A stretch of 20,066 nt of DNA, taken from assembly GCA_903870185.1 (NCBI GenBank), contig CAIQCE010000251.1, positions 1-20,066 of the forward strand, in the 5' to 3' direction. The DNA comes from an uncultured Gammaproteobacteria bacterium. Lineage in GTDB: Bacteria > Pseudomonadota > Gammaproteobacteria > Coxiellales > Coxiellaceae. The position numbers and the translations under genes are program-made. Below the pieces are notes generated by a model. That model ran no database searches. It was not told the origin of the DNA and saw only the letters and a list, made by a program, of their open reading frames with translations. Of the stretch, positions 1-7,127 are shown piece after piece. Numbering within the stretch: the stretch's first letter is position 1; each line of letters starts with the position of its first letter.

Positions 1-88
1 CATTTCATTAACAAATCAACTTATTCTTTTTACAAATAAATTTAGATTGGGTTATAGTATTCCGAGAACACTTAACTGGAGTCATTAT

Positions 89-700
89 ATGCCTGCCAAA
101 AAACCTGGTTTGTTAGATGAAGCTTTGAATACGATGAAATACATCGTTAAGAGCAAAATTTCTTGGGGACTCTTGATTGCAGGGGCGGTTTTTATAGCGG
201 GTGTCACTATTTTAATGCTAATTCACGATGGAGTGATGAATATAGATCCCCTTTTGGAAGGCGTTGCTTCTTCAGTCGCAGGTCTTCTAGGAGCTACTTT
301 TATTGCGGGCCTTATTACAGCTTTAATTCTAGGAATTATTCTCCGTTCGATTATTCATGCTTGTTTAGATAAACTTGAAGATTGGCGACATTTGCATACT
401 ACGCTTGTTGATCCTGCTCTAGCTGTGCATCCTGGAGTAGGTGCAGCATTAGATCAAGCAGCTGCTACTCAACATCAAGTAGCTTCTCCTAGATCTTCAG
501 GCAGTGGTGATAGTCTGATAGCTGGAGATATTGCTGATATGGCTGTTGATCTAAACGGTAAGATGGTAAATAGTAAGATATCGCTTACCACAACTGAAAG
601 AAGAAGAGCGGTATCAGAAACTGCCGATACGACACCTGCGCCGCAAGGTGAGGGAGATGGCGTGAGGTTGCTTGCAACTGAAAGAAGAAGATCACGGTGA
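89..700 (+). CDS. Small two-TM membrane protein with Arg-rich tail, unknown function
   Basis: Not recognised as a known family. I chose the ATG at 89 because GGAG lies seven bases upstream; an in-frame TTG at 47 has no such support. The 203-residue product has a short soluble start (MPAKKPGLLDEAL), a hydrophobic segment at about residues 26-45 (LLIAGAVFIAGVTILMLI) and a second at about 60-88 (VAGLLGATFIAGLITALILG), suggesting two membrane passes. The last ~100 residues are Ala/Ser/Thr-rich and probably disordered. The motif TERRR occurs twice, the second time almost at the C-terminus, encoded by a 17-base direct repeat. The stop codon overlaps the 3' end of the converging glycosyltransferase gene by nine bases. 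A secreted or envelope accessory role is possible but cannot be shown from the sequence. Confidence 0.6.
   Translation: MPAKKPGLLDEALNTMKYIVKSKISWGLLIAGAVFIAGVTILMLIHDGVMNIDPLLEGVASSVAGLLGATFIAGLITALILGIILRSIIHACLDKLEDWRHLHTTLVDPALAVHPGVGAALDQAAATQHQVASPRSSGSGDSLIAGDIADMAVDLNGKMVNSKISLTTTERRRAVSETADTTPAPQGEGDGVRLLATERRRSR
591..691 (+). repeat. 17-base direct repeat (591-607 and 675-691) encoding TERRR
   Basis: The 17 bases caactgaaagaagaaga occur at 591-607 and again at 675-691, 84 bases apart and in the same frame, so the encoded unit is 28 residues. The second copy ends nine bases before the stop codon. Exact identity in otherwise non-repetitive DNA suggests a local duplication within the disordered tail. 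Confidence 0.7.
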
Positions 701-1666
701 GCCTGGCCCATCAAAACCATGACTGTCAGCGATAATATAAAGAGGTCGCTTTTTAACTTCCTCAAAAATTCTGCCAATATATTCACCTAAGATTCCGATT
801 GAAAGTAGCTGTATCCCTCCTAAAAATAAAATACAAACCATAACGGTGGGATAACCAGGTGAATGAGTTCCATGCGTAAGCGTATCGATAATAATACATA
901 ATGCATAGATTAAAGAAATGCCGGAAATGGTGGCGCCAATCACACTCCAAATTCGTAAAGGCAGATTAGAAAAAGAAGTAATTCCGGTGAGGGCTAATCC
1001 TAATAATTTTCGTGCGTTAAATGAGCTGTTGCCTTCTGCACGATGAGCGACTTCATAAGGCACCCCAATCGATTTAAAACCTAAGGTTGCATAAAGGCCT
1101 TTCATAAAGCGTTTGTATTCACCAAATCGATTCAAAACTGAAACCAGTTTTCTATCGAGCAATCGAAAGTCACCAGCATCTATCGGTAAGTTCACTTGAG
1201 AAACGAGGTTCATTAGTTTATAGAAGGCACGTGAAGTGTGAGATTTAAGATAGCTTTCATCATCTCGATTACTGCGAACTGCATAAACCATATCATAGCC
1301 CTCTAGCCATTTTTGAATAAATTCATTGATAGTGCTGAAGGTATGTTGAAAATCGGCATCAATTAAAACTACCACATCACCTTTGGCATAATTTAAGCCG
1401 GCAGTCAGTGCAATTTCTTTTCCAAAATTTCTAGAAAACTGTATCCATTTAATATGTTTTGAAATTAAATGAGTGTGAATGATGCTAGAGGTATTATCAG
1501 TGCTGCCATCATCCACTAAAATAATTTCAAAAAGGTCAGTGTATTGATTGAGATAATGACTGAGTTCATTCGTGAAGCGTTCAATGTTTTTTTCTTCATT
1601 GAAAACAGGTACAACGCAGCTAATGAAAAGCTTTCGATTAGAGAGTTTATCTTTGCGAGCTTGCAT
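692..1666 (-). CDS. Family 2 glycosyltransferase, DPM1/GtrB/ArnC-like
   Basis: Membrane-bound glycosyltransferase expected to move a sugar from a nucleotide donor to a polyprenyl phosphate at the cytoplasmic face of the inner membrane. Visible signature: VVPVFNEE (18-25) opening the GT-A fold, VDDGSTDNT (51-59), DADFQH (103-108) as the metal-binding DxD, GDFRL (165-169) before the acceptor region, and EGNSSFNARK near 211-220. Two transmembrane helices follow at about 229-252 and 265-288, the usual layout of the GtrB/ArnC/CsbB group; 324 residues is the normal length. The start is supported by AAGGA six bases upstream. It is transcribed divergently from the ChbG/HpnK-type deacetylase, 65 bases away, which recalls the ArnC-ArnD logic of adding and deacylating a lipid-linked sugar. 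The actual sugar is unknown. Confidence 0.88.
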   Translation of the reverse strand: MQARKDKLSNRKLFISCVVPVFNEEKNIERFTNELSHYLNQYTDLFEIILVDDGSTDNTSSIIHTHLISKHIKWIQFSRNFGKEIALTAGLNYAKGDVVVLIDADFQHTFSTINEFIQKWLEGYDMVYAVRSNRDDESYLKSHTSRAFYKLMNLVSQVNLPIDAGDFRLLDRKLVSVLNRFGEYKRFMKGLYATLGFKSIGVPYEVAHRAEGNSSFNARKLLGLALTGITSFSNLPLRIWSVIGATISGISLIYALCIIIDTLTHGTHSPGYPTVMVCILFLGGIQLLSIGILGEYIGRIFEEVKKRPLYIIADSHGFDGPGSP

Positions 1667-1674
1667 GATTTTCC

Positions 1675-1703
1675 TTGATGATCTTTATGAATGAAATTAT
1701 AAT
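1675..1703 (+). promoter_or_regulatory. Sigma70-type promoter of the deacetylase gene
   Basis: TTGATG at 1675-1680 and a perfect TATAAT at 1698-1703 are separated by 17 bases. They lie in the divergent intergenic space, about 29 bases upstream of the ATG at 1732. The AT-rich -10 region could also serve the opposite gene (TATAAT reads on the minus strand from 1701 to 1696), but no good -35 is visible for that direction. Confidence 0.6.
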
Positions 1704-1731
1704 ATTAATCCTTTGATTTTAAAAGTTATTT

Positions 1732-2532
1732 ATGAAATCCATTCTCCTGTGTGCCGATGACTTTGGTTTGAATGCTGAAGTGAATCAAGCGATTCTAAAT
1801 TTAGTCGATTTAAAACGATTGAATGCAGTGAGTGCTATGGTCAATATGCCTCTTTGTCAGAAGGGAGCGGTATCTTTATGCGAGTACTCTGACGTGATTC
1901 AGATAGGGCTGCATCTGAATTTTACTGAGGGGAAGGCTTTGACAGAAAAGGCTCAGCCCTACTTTAGATCCTTGAATCAATTATGTGCTTTGAGTCATTT
2001 TAGATGCATGGAACTGGGTTATATTGTTGAAGAAATACGGGCACAGATTTTAGCCTTTCAACAATATTTTGGATTTTTACCTCAGTTTATTGATGGGCAC
2101 CAACATGTACATGAGTTTCCTTTGTTTCGTCAGGCATTGCTCCAGGCCTATTTGGAATTTTATCCTAAAAAATCAGCCACTATTCGTGTGCCAGCCCAAC
2201 AGAGTTTTTTTAATAATCTCACCTCGATTAAATCAATTATGATTTACTTGATGGGGGCGAGAGCATTATTAAAACTTTTAAAGCAACATCAAATTCCTCA
2301 TAATGCGAGTTTTAGCGGAATCTACGATTTTAATCCTGAATCAGATTACAGAACTGAATTTAAAAAATTTCTTCAAAAGAGTTTGAGCAATGGTTTGATT
2401 ATGTGTCACCCAGGGCACGGAGCTATTGACCCTGCCGATTCAATTGCAAAAGCTCGTGTAACTGAGTATCAATATTTTGTGAGTGATGCTTTTGTTCAGG
2501 ACTTGGCTGAGGCGGGAGTTTTACTGGGATAA
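1732..2532 (+). CDS. ChbG/HpnK (YdjC) family carbohydrate deacetylase
   Basis: Metal-dependent deacetylase of the YdjC fold, a family that removes N-acetyl groups from amino sugars (ChbG on diacetylchitobiose) or acts in hopanoid head-group assembly (HpnK). The family metal site is visible: CADDFG (7-12), GLHLNFTEG (59-67), DGHQHVHEFP (121-130) and CHPGHG (225-230). At 266 residues it is of usual length and apparently cytoplasmic, with no signal peptide. A good sigma70 promoter precedes it; no clear Shine-Dalgarno is seen. It lies divergent to a polyprenyl-phosphate glycosyltransferase, so a lipid-linked amino sugar is a reasonable substrate guess. The last 37 bases overlap the converging MFS gene. 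Confidence 0.85.
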   Translation: MKSILLCADDFGLNAEVNQAILNLVDLKRLNAVSAMVNMPLCQKGAVSLCEYSDVIQIGLHLNFTEGKALTEKAQPYFRSLNQLCALSHFRCMELGYIVEEIRAQILAFQQYFGFLPQFIDGHQHVHEFPLFRQALLQAYLEFYPKKSATIRVPAQQSFFNNLTSIKSIMIYLMGARALLKLLKQHQIPHNASFSGIYDFNPESDYRTEFKKFLQKSLSNGLIMCHPGHGAIDPADSIAKARVTEYQYFVSDAFVQDLAEAGVLLG

Positions 2533-3782
2533 GGATTGTAGGTCTCCTTCAGAAAAATAACTAACACCGATGCAATCAAAAGTGATGCTGGAATAATACT
2601 CATTGCAATATGATGCTCAAATTTCGAATACAATCGAATCCCATGATCAACAGAGCCACCCCAATTGATATCGAGTATTAATCCTATCAATGGTTGTACA
2701 ATCATTCCGCCCAGCATCACTTGGAAGTTAAAAAATGCAAAAGCCGTCGCAGCAATCTTAGTGGAAATTTTATTTCGAATAATGGCGTAAGCAATAATTT
2801 GGGCGCTGGAGAAGAATCCAAATAAAAACAATAAACCACTTAACAGTTTAACAGAGCGAATTTCTATATATAAAATTAATGAAAAATCCAAAGCTGCTAA
2901 CAGACACCCGAAAAACAAAATTAATCGATGAGATTTCAATTTGCCAGCTATAATGCCTGCTAAAGGTGACCCTATCAACCACCCTAAAAATATAAAAGAA
3001 TTGAGTTCAGAGGCTTGTTGATTGTTTGCAGAGTGATAGGTTCTGAGGAAACTAATTCCCCAGGTTTCTGCAAATACTGATAAAGAAAGCATCATGGAAC
3101 AGCCGATCATTCCGAGTAGCCACATTTGAGGGTTTCTAATTAAAATTCCAAAATGATGCAATAGATGCTTAAAATTCAATGGATCATGAGTTTTCCATTG
3201 TGCCGATCGGTTTTGATTTCGAATATCAAAACAAAGCACCATCAATAAAAACACTCCTATGATAGAGCTTAATATTAATAAAGAATGCCAATTAAAGTGC
3301 TCGAGTAAGCGACAAAGAATAATGTCACCGATCATCGCCATCAACATTGCGGAGGCTGATAAAAGACCGACAAATAAATCAAAGTATCGAATCGGAAGCC
3401 AGTAAGAGGCAATTTTAAGTGCTGATATAAACGCAAATGAACTGCCTAATCCCATCAAAAATCGACCAATCCCTGCAGTTACAAAATTGATACTATTTCC
3501 AAATAATAAACAACCTGTGATACAAAATAAGAGTGCAAAGACTAATATTTTACGAGGCCCAAAATAATCGATGGAAATTCCAGTTATCATTTGCATAGGC
3601 GTATAGGCAAAATAGTACAGTGCCACTAATCCTCCCAAGCCCGCTTCACTTAAATGGAAGTATGAGATGAGTTGTGGCATCATCAAGCTGGGTTCTATTC
3701 GTAGTAGGTATTCATAACAATAAAATAGGATGCTAAAAGCTGAAATTAAAAATCCATAAAGATTGATTCTATGAGTCAGCAT
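2496..3782 (-). CDS. Major facilitator superfamily transporter
   Basis: Twelve hydrophobic segments over 428 residues mark an inner-membrane MFS permease. The first segments (NLYGFLISAFSILFYCYEYLL) and the loop GISIDYFGPRKIL at about 68-80 match MFS motif A (GxxxDxxGrrk) between TM2 and TM3. A long cytoplasmic loop around residues 190-215 (FDIRNQNRSAQWKTHDP) separates the two six-helix halves. The substrate cannot be read from the sequence; the closest style is the anion:cation symporter/phthalate-like permeases common in Legionella and Coxiella. The gene ends inside the 3' end of the deacetylase gene (37-base convergent overlap), so transcription may interfere. A TATACT box on the minus strand (3837 to 3832) could be its -10 element, with only a poor -35. 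Confidence 0.85.
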   Translation of the reverse strand: MLTHRINLYGFLISAFSILFYCYEYLLRIEPSLMMPQLISYFHLSEAGLGGLVALYYFAYTPMQMITGISIDYFGPRKILVFALLFCITGCLLFGNSINFVTAGIGRFLMGLGSSFAFISALKIASYWLPIRYFDLFVGLLSASAMLMAMIGDIILCRLLEHFNWHSLLILSSIIGVFLLMVLCFDIRNQNRSAQWKTHDPLNFKHLLHHFGILIRNPQMWLLGMIGCSMMLSLSVFAETWGISFLRTYHSANNQQASELNSFIFLGWLIGSPLAGIIAGKLKSHRLILFFGCLLAALDFSLILYIEIRSVKLLSGLLFLFGFFSSAQIIAYAIIRNKISTKIAATAFAFFNFQVMLGGMIVQPLIGLILDINWGGSVDHGIRLYSKFEHHIAMSIIPASLLIASVLVIFLKETYNPYPSKTPASAKS

Positions 3783-3870
3783 TTTGGGATTCCCAGCAGT
3801 TTCGCAAAAGCAATTGTAAACAGGCCCTGGTAGTATAGCTTGATCTATGGAAATATTTAAGGAATGAAAA

Positions 3871-4227
3871 ATGGATTTAATTCATCTAGGTAATATTTAT
3901 ATCGCATTATGGATCACGCTGGCATTAATGCTGTGTCATGTCTTGGCGCCTTACTGGTTAAAGCGTCCATTATTTAATACTCTAGAGTTTGGGTCTTTTG
4001 CGGGAGGGGCTGCGATCAGCTATGTGTTTTTGCACATGTTACCCAGTTTGATCGAGGCGAAGGAGCCCTTGGGACATGCACTGAGTCAATACAGATTATT
4101 ATCTCCCCTCTTCGATATTATTATTTTTATAATCGCCCTCCTGGGATTCAATATTTATTATGGTTTAGAGTGCTTGGCTCAAAGGCAGGCTCATAAAAAG
4201 GGAGGGGGGGGAGAAGGGAGCCTATAA
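3871..4227 (+). CDS. N-terminal part of a split polytopic membrane protein (ZIP-like style)
   Basis: This frame encodes three membrane helices (about 9-30, 40-63 and 77-104) and the motif YVFLHMLPSLIEA, reminiscent of the HxLP region of ZIP-type metal transporters. AAGGA lies upstream of the ATG, so the start is sound. The frame ends after a run of eight G (4204-4211) in an out-of-character GGGGEGSL tail. Skipping one base in that run continues openly, without a stop, into the frame of the next entry and gives one 253-residue protein with seven helices. I read this as the first half of one gene broken, or switched off, by a homopolymer slip. The substrate is unknown, and the ZIP resemblance is weak. 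Confidence 0.6.
   Translation: MDLIHLGNIYIALWITLALMLCHVLAPYWLKRPLFNTLEFGSFAGGAAISYVFLHMLPSLIEAKEPLGHALSQYRLLSPLFDIIIFIIALLGFNIYYGLECLAQRQAHKKGGGGEGSL
4204..4211 (+). other. G8 homopolymer frameshift point
   Basis: Eight consecutive G interrupt the membrane protein gene. Frame 1 is open before the tract and closes at 4227, while frame 2 is open from inside the tract to 4633. One G fewer (G7), or a +1 slip, restores a single 253-codon gene. Poly-G tracts of this length are typical contingency loci, but also typical sites of sequencing error. Confidence 0.65.
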
Positions 4228-4240
4228 TCTCCATCTCTTC

Positions 4241-4633
4241 ATGTTTTCTCTGTATAACTTTCTGATCACTTATACTATGCCGCTCCGCGTTCAAACTGGA
4301 TTTATTTTTGCGCTCATCTTTACCTTCGCGATGGGGCTGCATTTTATGCTGGTCGATCGTCGACTTAATACTGCCTTCCCTACCCTGTTTAAAACCAAGA
4401 GCCGGATGGTATTATTGGCCGCCCTATTTCTAGGTTGGTTCTTGACTGATGTCACTAACCCTATCAACGTAGTCCTTGCCAGCTTTATGATCGCCTTTCT
4501 AAGCGGCTCAGTACTCTATGAGGTCTTTAGGGAGGAGCTTCCGGTGGTGAATGGCGTAAAATTCCTCAGTTTTTCAATGGGTTTGATCTCTGTCGCCGCC
4601 CTCTTGGTCTGGCAAATCATTTTGGAGGTTTAA
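4241..4633 (+). CDS. C-terminal part of the split polytopic membrane protein
   Basis: Four hydrophobic helices (about 13-39, 54-74, 76-100 and 105-129 counted from the first Met) with the stretch SGSVLYEVFREELP, again similar in style to the late helices of ZIP-like carriers. No Shine-Dalgarno precedes the ATG at 4241 or the next in-frame ATG near 4277, which argues against an independent gene. The same frame is open upstream back into the G8 tract. Together with the preceding entry it would form one seven-helix protein. The following tRNA promoter begins 12 bases after the stop. Confidence 0.55.
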   Translation: MFSLYNFLITYTMPLRVQTGFIFALIFTFAMGLHFMLVDRRLNTAFPTLFKTKSRMVLLAALFLGWFLTDVTNPINVVLASFMIAFLSGSVLYEVFREELPVVNGVKFLSFSMGLISVAALLVWQIILEV

Positions 4634-4644
4634 GTCATTTTGAA

Positions 4645-4674
4645 TTGACAGTTCAGGGTAATATTGCGTAAAAT
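4645..4674 (+). promoter_or_regulatory. Strong sigma70 promoter of tRNA-Thr
   Basis: A perfect -35 box TTGACA (4645-4650), an 18-base spacer and TAAAAT (4669-4674) precede the tRNA. They are followed by a C-rich discriminator (ccctc), as often seen at stringently controlled stable-RNA promoters. Transcription would start near 4681, about a dozen bases before the mature 5' end. Confidence 0.8.
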
Positions 4675-4692
4675 CCCTCTTCCTCGCTTTAA

Positions 4693-4768
4693 GCTGGCGT
4701 AGCTCAGTTGGTAGAGCAGCTGATTTGTAATCAGCCGGTCGGAGGTTCGAATCCATCCGCCAGCTCCA
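4693..4768 (+). tRNA. tRNA-Thr (anticodon UGU)
   Basis: A complete cloverleaf of 76 bases with encoded CCA. The acceptor stem GCTGGCG/CGCCAGC pairs perfectly, the D stem is GCTC/GAGC, the anticodon stem is GCTGA/TCAGC and the loop TTTGTAA gives anticodon TGT, reading ACA (Thr). The variable loop has five bases and the T loop is TTCGAAT. The T stem is GGAGG/CCATC, with one G-T wobble and an A-A mismatch at the 51-63 pair. The discriminator base is T. It stands alone in the window, not in the tRNA-tufB cluster seen in many gammaproteobacteria. Confidence 0.96.
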
Positions 4769-4771
4769 ATA

Positions 4772-4794
4772 AAATCAATAAGTTAGATTGATTT
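4772..4794 (+). terminator. AT-rich hairpin after tRNA-Thr, possible terminator
   Basis: AAATCAAT (4772-4779) and ATTGATTT (4787-4794) form an eight-base-pair stem with a seven-base loop directly after the tRNA. It is AT-rich and lacks a clear run of T, so any termination would be weak or factor-assisted. Confidence 0.35.
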
Positions 4795-4836
4795 CTAAAA
4801 AGTTAGAAAAATAAATGTCGACACTTCACTTAGGGA

Positions 4837-4868
4837 ATAGGGGACGTACGTAAGTTGTCAACTTACTC
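4837..4868 (+). repeat. REP-like palindrome copy 1 (left end of RAYT)
   Basis: Head ATAGGGGACGTAC followed by the 17-base core GTAAGTTG-T-CAACTTAC, a perfect dyad around a single central T. It matches copy 2 over 32 bases with no mismatch, in opposite orientation. Confidence 0.9.
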
Positions 4869-4914
4869 AAATTCCGGTATTGCCTAAACAGGCTAAATAA
4901 TACTGAATAGTGGC

Positions 4915-5919
4915 ATGCCACGAAAAGCACGAATTGATTATCCAGGCGCCCTACATCATCTTATAGCCAGGGGTATTGCCCGCCAAAAAATATTTCTAGC
5001 TGATGAGGATTATTTATTTTTTGAGAAACGTCTCGGTGAGATTTTACTGAAAAATGAAACACCTTGTTTTGCTTGGGCCCTTATGCCTAATCATTTTCAC
5101 TTATTATTAATGTCAAATAAAGTATCTATATCCTACGTAATGCAGTCTCTGCTTACGGGCTATGCTAGTTATTTTAATCGAAAGTATGAGCGATCCGGTT
5201 ATGTCTTCCAGAATCGTTATAAATCGATTCTTTGTGATAAGCAGGAATATTTTAACAAGCTAATTGCATACATCCATCTTAATCCGCTTAAAGCTTCTAT
5301 AGTTGAAAATCTACAAGACTTGTCTATTTACCCTTGGACAGGGCATAGCGTTATTATGGGAAATAAAACGTGTGATTGGTTGGCTGTCTCAGAAGTGCTA
5401 GAAAATTTTTCAATAATCGGAAATAAAGGCTTGATGGGGTACTTATCTTATCTGAGTACAGAAGCTCCAAAGATTGAATTCAATTTGGATGGAGGAGGGT
5501 TAATACGAAGTAATCAAGGGCTATGGGAGTTAGCAAAAAAAGTAAAATCCAGTTCAATATTTAGTGATGAAAGAATCTTGGGGAGTTCTCAATTTGTTCA
5601 AAAAGTGCTGGAGGCGAAGCAAGAGCAAGGTAGGAAATCCGATTATTTTCTTCAGAAGGGCTATAACATCAATTATCTAATTCAAAAATCCTTGTCGATT
5701 TTTGAAGTCTGTGCAGAAGACTTAATGAGCAAAAGAAAACAGAAAAACACTGTAGAGGCTCGTGCTTTAATTTGCAAATGGGGGGTGGATGAATTGCAGC
5801 TTTCTTCTACAGAACTATCTAAGATTTTGTTGATTTCTCGACAGGCTGTAATGATGGCAGTCAAGCGAGGACGAGAATATTGCCAAGAGCATCATTTATT
5901 ATTGGAAGTTGAAGAGTAA
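4915..5919 (+). CDS. REP-associated tyrosine transposase (RAYT), Y1_Tnp family with HTH C-terminus
   Basis: HUH-type single-strand DNA transposase that would cut and join at REP palindromes. It opens with the family start MPRKARIDYPGALHHLIARG. HFH at residues 60-62 (within MPNHFHLLL) is the metal-binding HUH pair, and Y119 in AYIHLNP is the expected catalytic tyrosine. YVFQNRYKSILC lies between them. The Y1 domain covers about 8-130; the remainder makes it 334 residues, longer than minimal IS200 TnpA. Residues about 245-325 (NTVEARALICKWGVDELQLSSTELSKILLISRQAVMMAVKRG, given here as positions 265-306 in the numbering of the product) resemble a DnaA domain IV-like helix-turn-helix found in some RAYTs. 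No strong Shine-Dalgarno precedes the ATG. Identical palindromes flank it, and related palindromes elsewhere in the window are its probable substrates. Confidence 0.9.
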   Translation: MPRKARIDYPGALHHLIARGIARQKIFLADEDYLFFEKRLGEILLKNETPCFAWALMPNHFHLLLMSNKVSISYVMQSLLTGYASYFNRKYERSGYVFQNRYKSILCDKQEYFNKLIAYIHLNPLKASIVENLQDLSIYPWTGHSVIMGNKTCDWLAVSEVLENFSIIGNKGLMGYLSYLSTEAPKIEFNLDGGGLIRSNQGLWELAKKVKSSSIFSDERILGSSQFVQKVLEAKQEQGRKSDYFLQKGYNINYLIQKSLSIFEVCAEDLMSKRKQKNTVEARALICKWGVDELQLSSTELSKILLISRQAVMMAVKRGREYCQEHHLLLEVEE

Positions 5920-5941
5920 TGAAGCTTTGCAAGTTGCTTTG

Positions 5942-5973
5942 GAGTAAGTTGACAACTTACGTACGTCCCCTAT
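5942..5973 (-). repeat. REP-like palindrome copy 2 (right end of RAYT)
   Basis: Exact inverted copy of 4837-4868. It ends 11 bases before the ATG of the following phosphotransferase gene, so it forms nearly the whole immediate leader of that gene. Confidence 0.9.
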
Positions 5974-5984
5974 AAACTTCCTGA

Positions 5985-6983
5985 ATGACTTTCAAATCAA
6001 ATTGGGAAAAAACGGATCAGCGGGTTTCTCTGCTTGAAGATGAGATTCTAGCTATGGTTGCCCAAGCATATCCAGCTAAACAGCTTGGCACTTATGAAGT
6101 CATTTCAGGTGGTTGTGCTAATCTGAATATCAAAATTAATTTAATATCTGACGAGCAGCCCTTTATTTTACGCATTTATTTGCGAGACAAAGATGCTGCA
6201 TATCGCGAACAAAAGCTGGGGCAGCTTTTAAAACAAACAATCCCCATGCCGAGAATATTATATATTGGTGATTATAAGGGCTATCGTTTTGCAATTGCTG
6301 AATATCTCCCTGGCATTACCTTGCGAGATCTTCTTTTAAGTCATGAGCCATGCGATCTTAGCACTATTATGTTTGATGCAGGAAAGCTATTGGCGGCTAT
6401 TCAATCCTATTTTTTTCCTTCCGCTGGATTTTTCAATAAGCATTTGAAAATTACTGAGACCATCTCACAACGTGGGTCTCTTGAATTCGCGCTAAAGTGT
6501 TTAAAGCAGCCAACTGTTATCGATTGCTTAAGCAGTGATCTCATTACAAAAATAGCTGAATATCTGAAAAAGTATCAACTGCTTTTTCCTGCTGAGAGTG
6601 CCAGTCATTTAGTTCACGGAGACTATGACCCAGCCAATATCTTGGTTGATAAGAAAAATGGTGTATGGGAAATTGCCGGAATTTTAGATTGGGAATTTTC
6701 TTTTTCAGGCTCACCCCTTTTTGATATCGCTACCATGTTGCGTTATGCACACCATATGCCAATTCAATTTGAAACATCATTTCTGCAGGGGCTGCAAAAA
6801 CGATTTGTGCTGCCGATGAACTGGCGCGTTAGTGTTCACCTGCTTAATCTACTATCACTACTAGATTGCCTAGCACGATCATCACTAGAGCAGCGCCCAA
6901 ACCAATGCAAAGATATTTGTGCCATTATCAGTCACATTGTACAAGAATTGAGTTTCTATGAATCCCCTAAGTGTGGTCATTGA
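5985..6983 (+). CDS. Phosphotransferase of the aminoglycoside-phosphotransferase (APH) fold
   Basis: A 332-residue small-molecule kinase of the protein-kinase-like APH/choline kinase superfamily. The catalytic loop HGDYDPANIL begins near residue 211. The metal-binding LDWEFSFSGSPLFDIA near 234-249 holds the DFG-like Asp, and the N-lobe shows the nucleotide-binding start EVISGGCANLNIKI (about 39-52) and ILRIYL with neighbouring charged residues. The substrate cannot be named; many members modify sugars, amino alcohols or antibiotics. The start has no Shine-Dalgarno and sits 11 bases after a REP palindrome, so its original promoter and leader may have been displaced by the RAYT insertion. A second, distant kinase of the same fold follows downstream. 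Confidence 0.8.
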   Translation: MTFKSNWEKTDQRVSLLEDEILAMVAQAYPAKQLGTYEVISGGCANLNIKINLISDEQPFILRIYLRDKDAAYREQKLGQLLKQTIPMPRILYIGDYKGYRFAIAEYLPGITLRDLLLSHEPCDLSTIMFDAGKLLAAIQSYFFPSAGFFNKHLKITETISQRGSLEFALKCLKQPTVIDCLSSDLITKIAEYLKKYQLLFPAESASHLVHGDYDPANILVDKKNGVWEIAGILDWEFSFSGSPLFDIATMLRYAHHMPIQFETSFLQGLQKRFVLPMNWRVSVHLLNLLSLLDCLARSSLEQRPNQCKDICAIISHIVQELSFYESPKCGH

Positions 6984-7127
6984 GCTGTCCGAATTAGCCC
7001 ACAGTTATCGATTGAATTTTCTTTTCAATAGTACACTGTCGAATAATACTTCCGTAATTTCATTGTTCCTAGTAAGATTTTTCTACTTGTTGCTCGATTT
7101 CGACTGCCGTTAAACAGGATGCTTGAA

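Larger units (their letters stand above)
4837..5973 (+). mobile_element. RAYT element with 32-nt inverted palindromic ends
   Basis: The segment consists of one transposase gene between two REP-like palindromes, 4837-4868 and 5942-5973. These are identical over 32 bases in inverted orientation, and identity stops sharply on both sides. That pattern fits a REP-associated tyrosine transposase unit rather than a classical IS with a target duplication; no flanking direct repeat is visible. It lies between tRNA-Thr and the first phosphotransferase gene, whose ATG is only 11 bases beyond the right end. Confidence 0.8.

Noticed and set aside
4693..5973. Genomic island integrated at tRNA-Thr
   Set aside because: No integrase gene and no second copy of the tRNA 3' end is visible. 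The nearby RAYT does not need a tRNA site.
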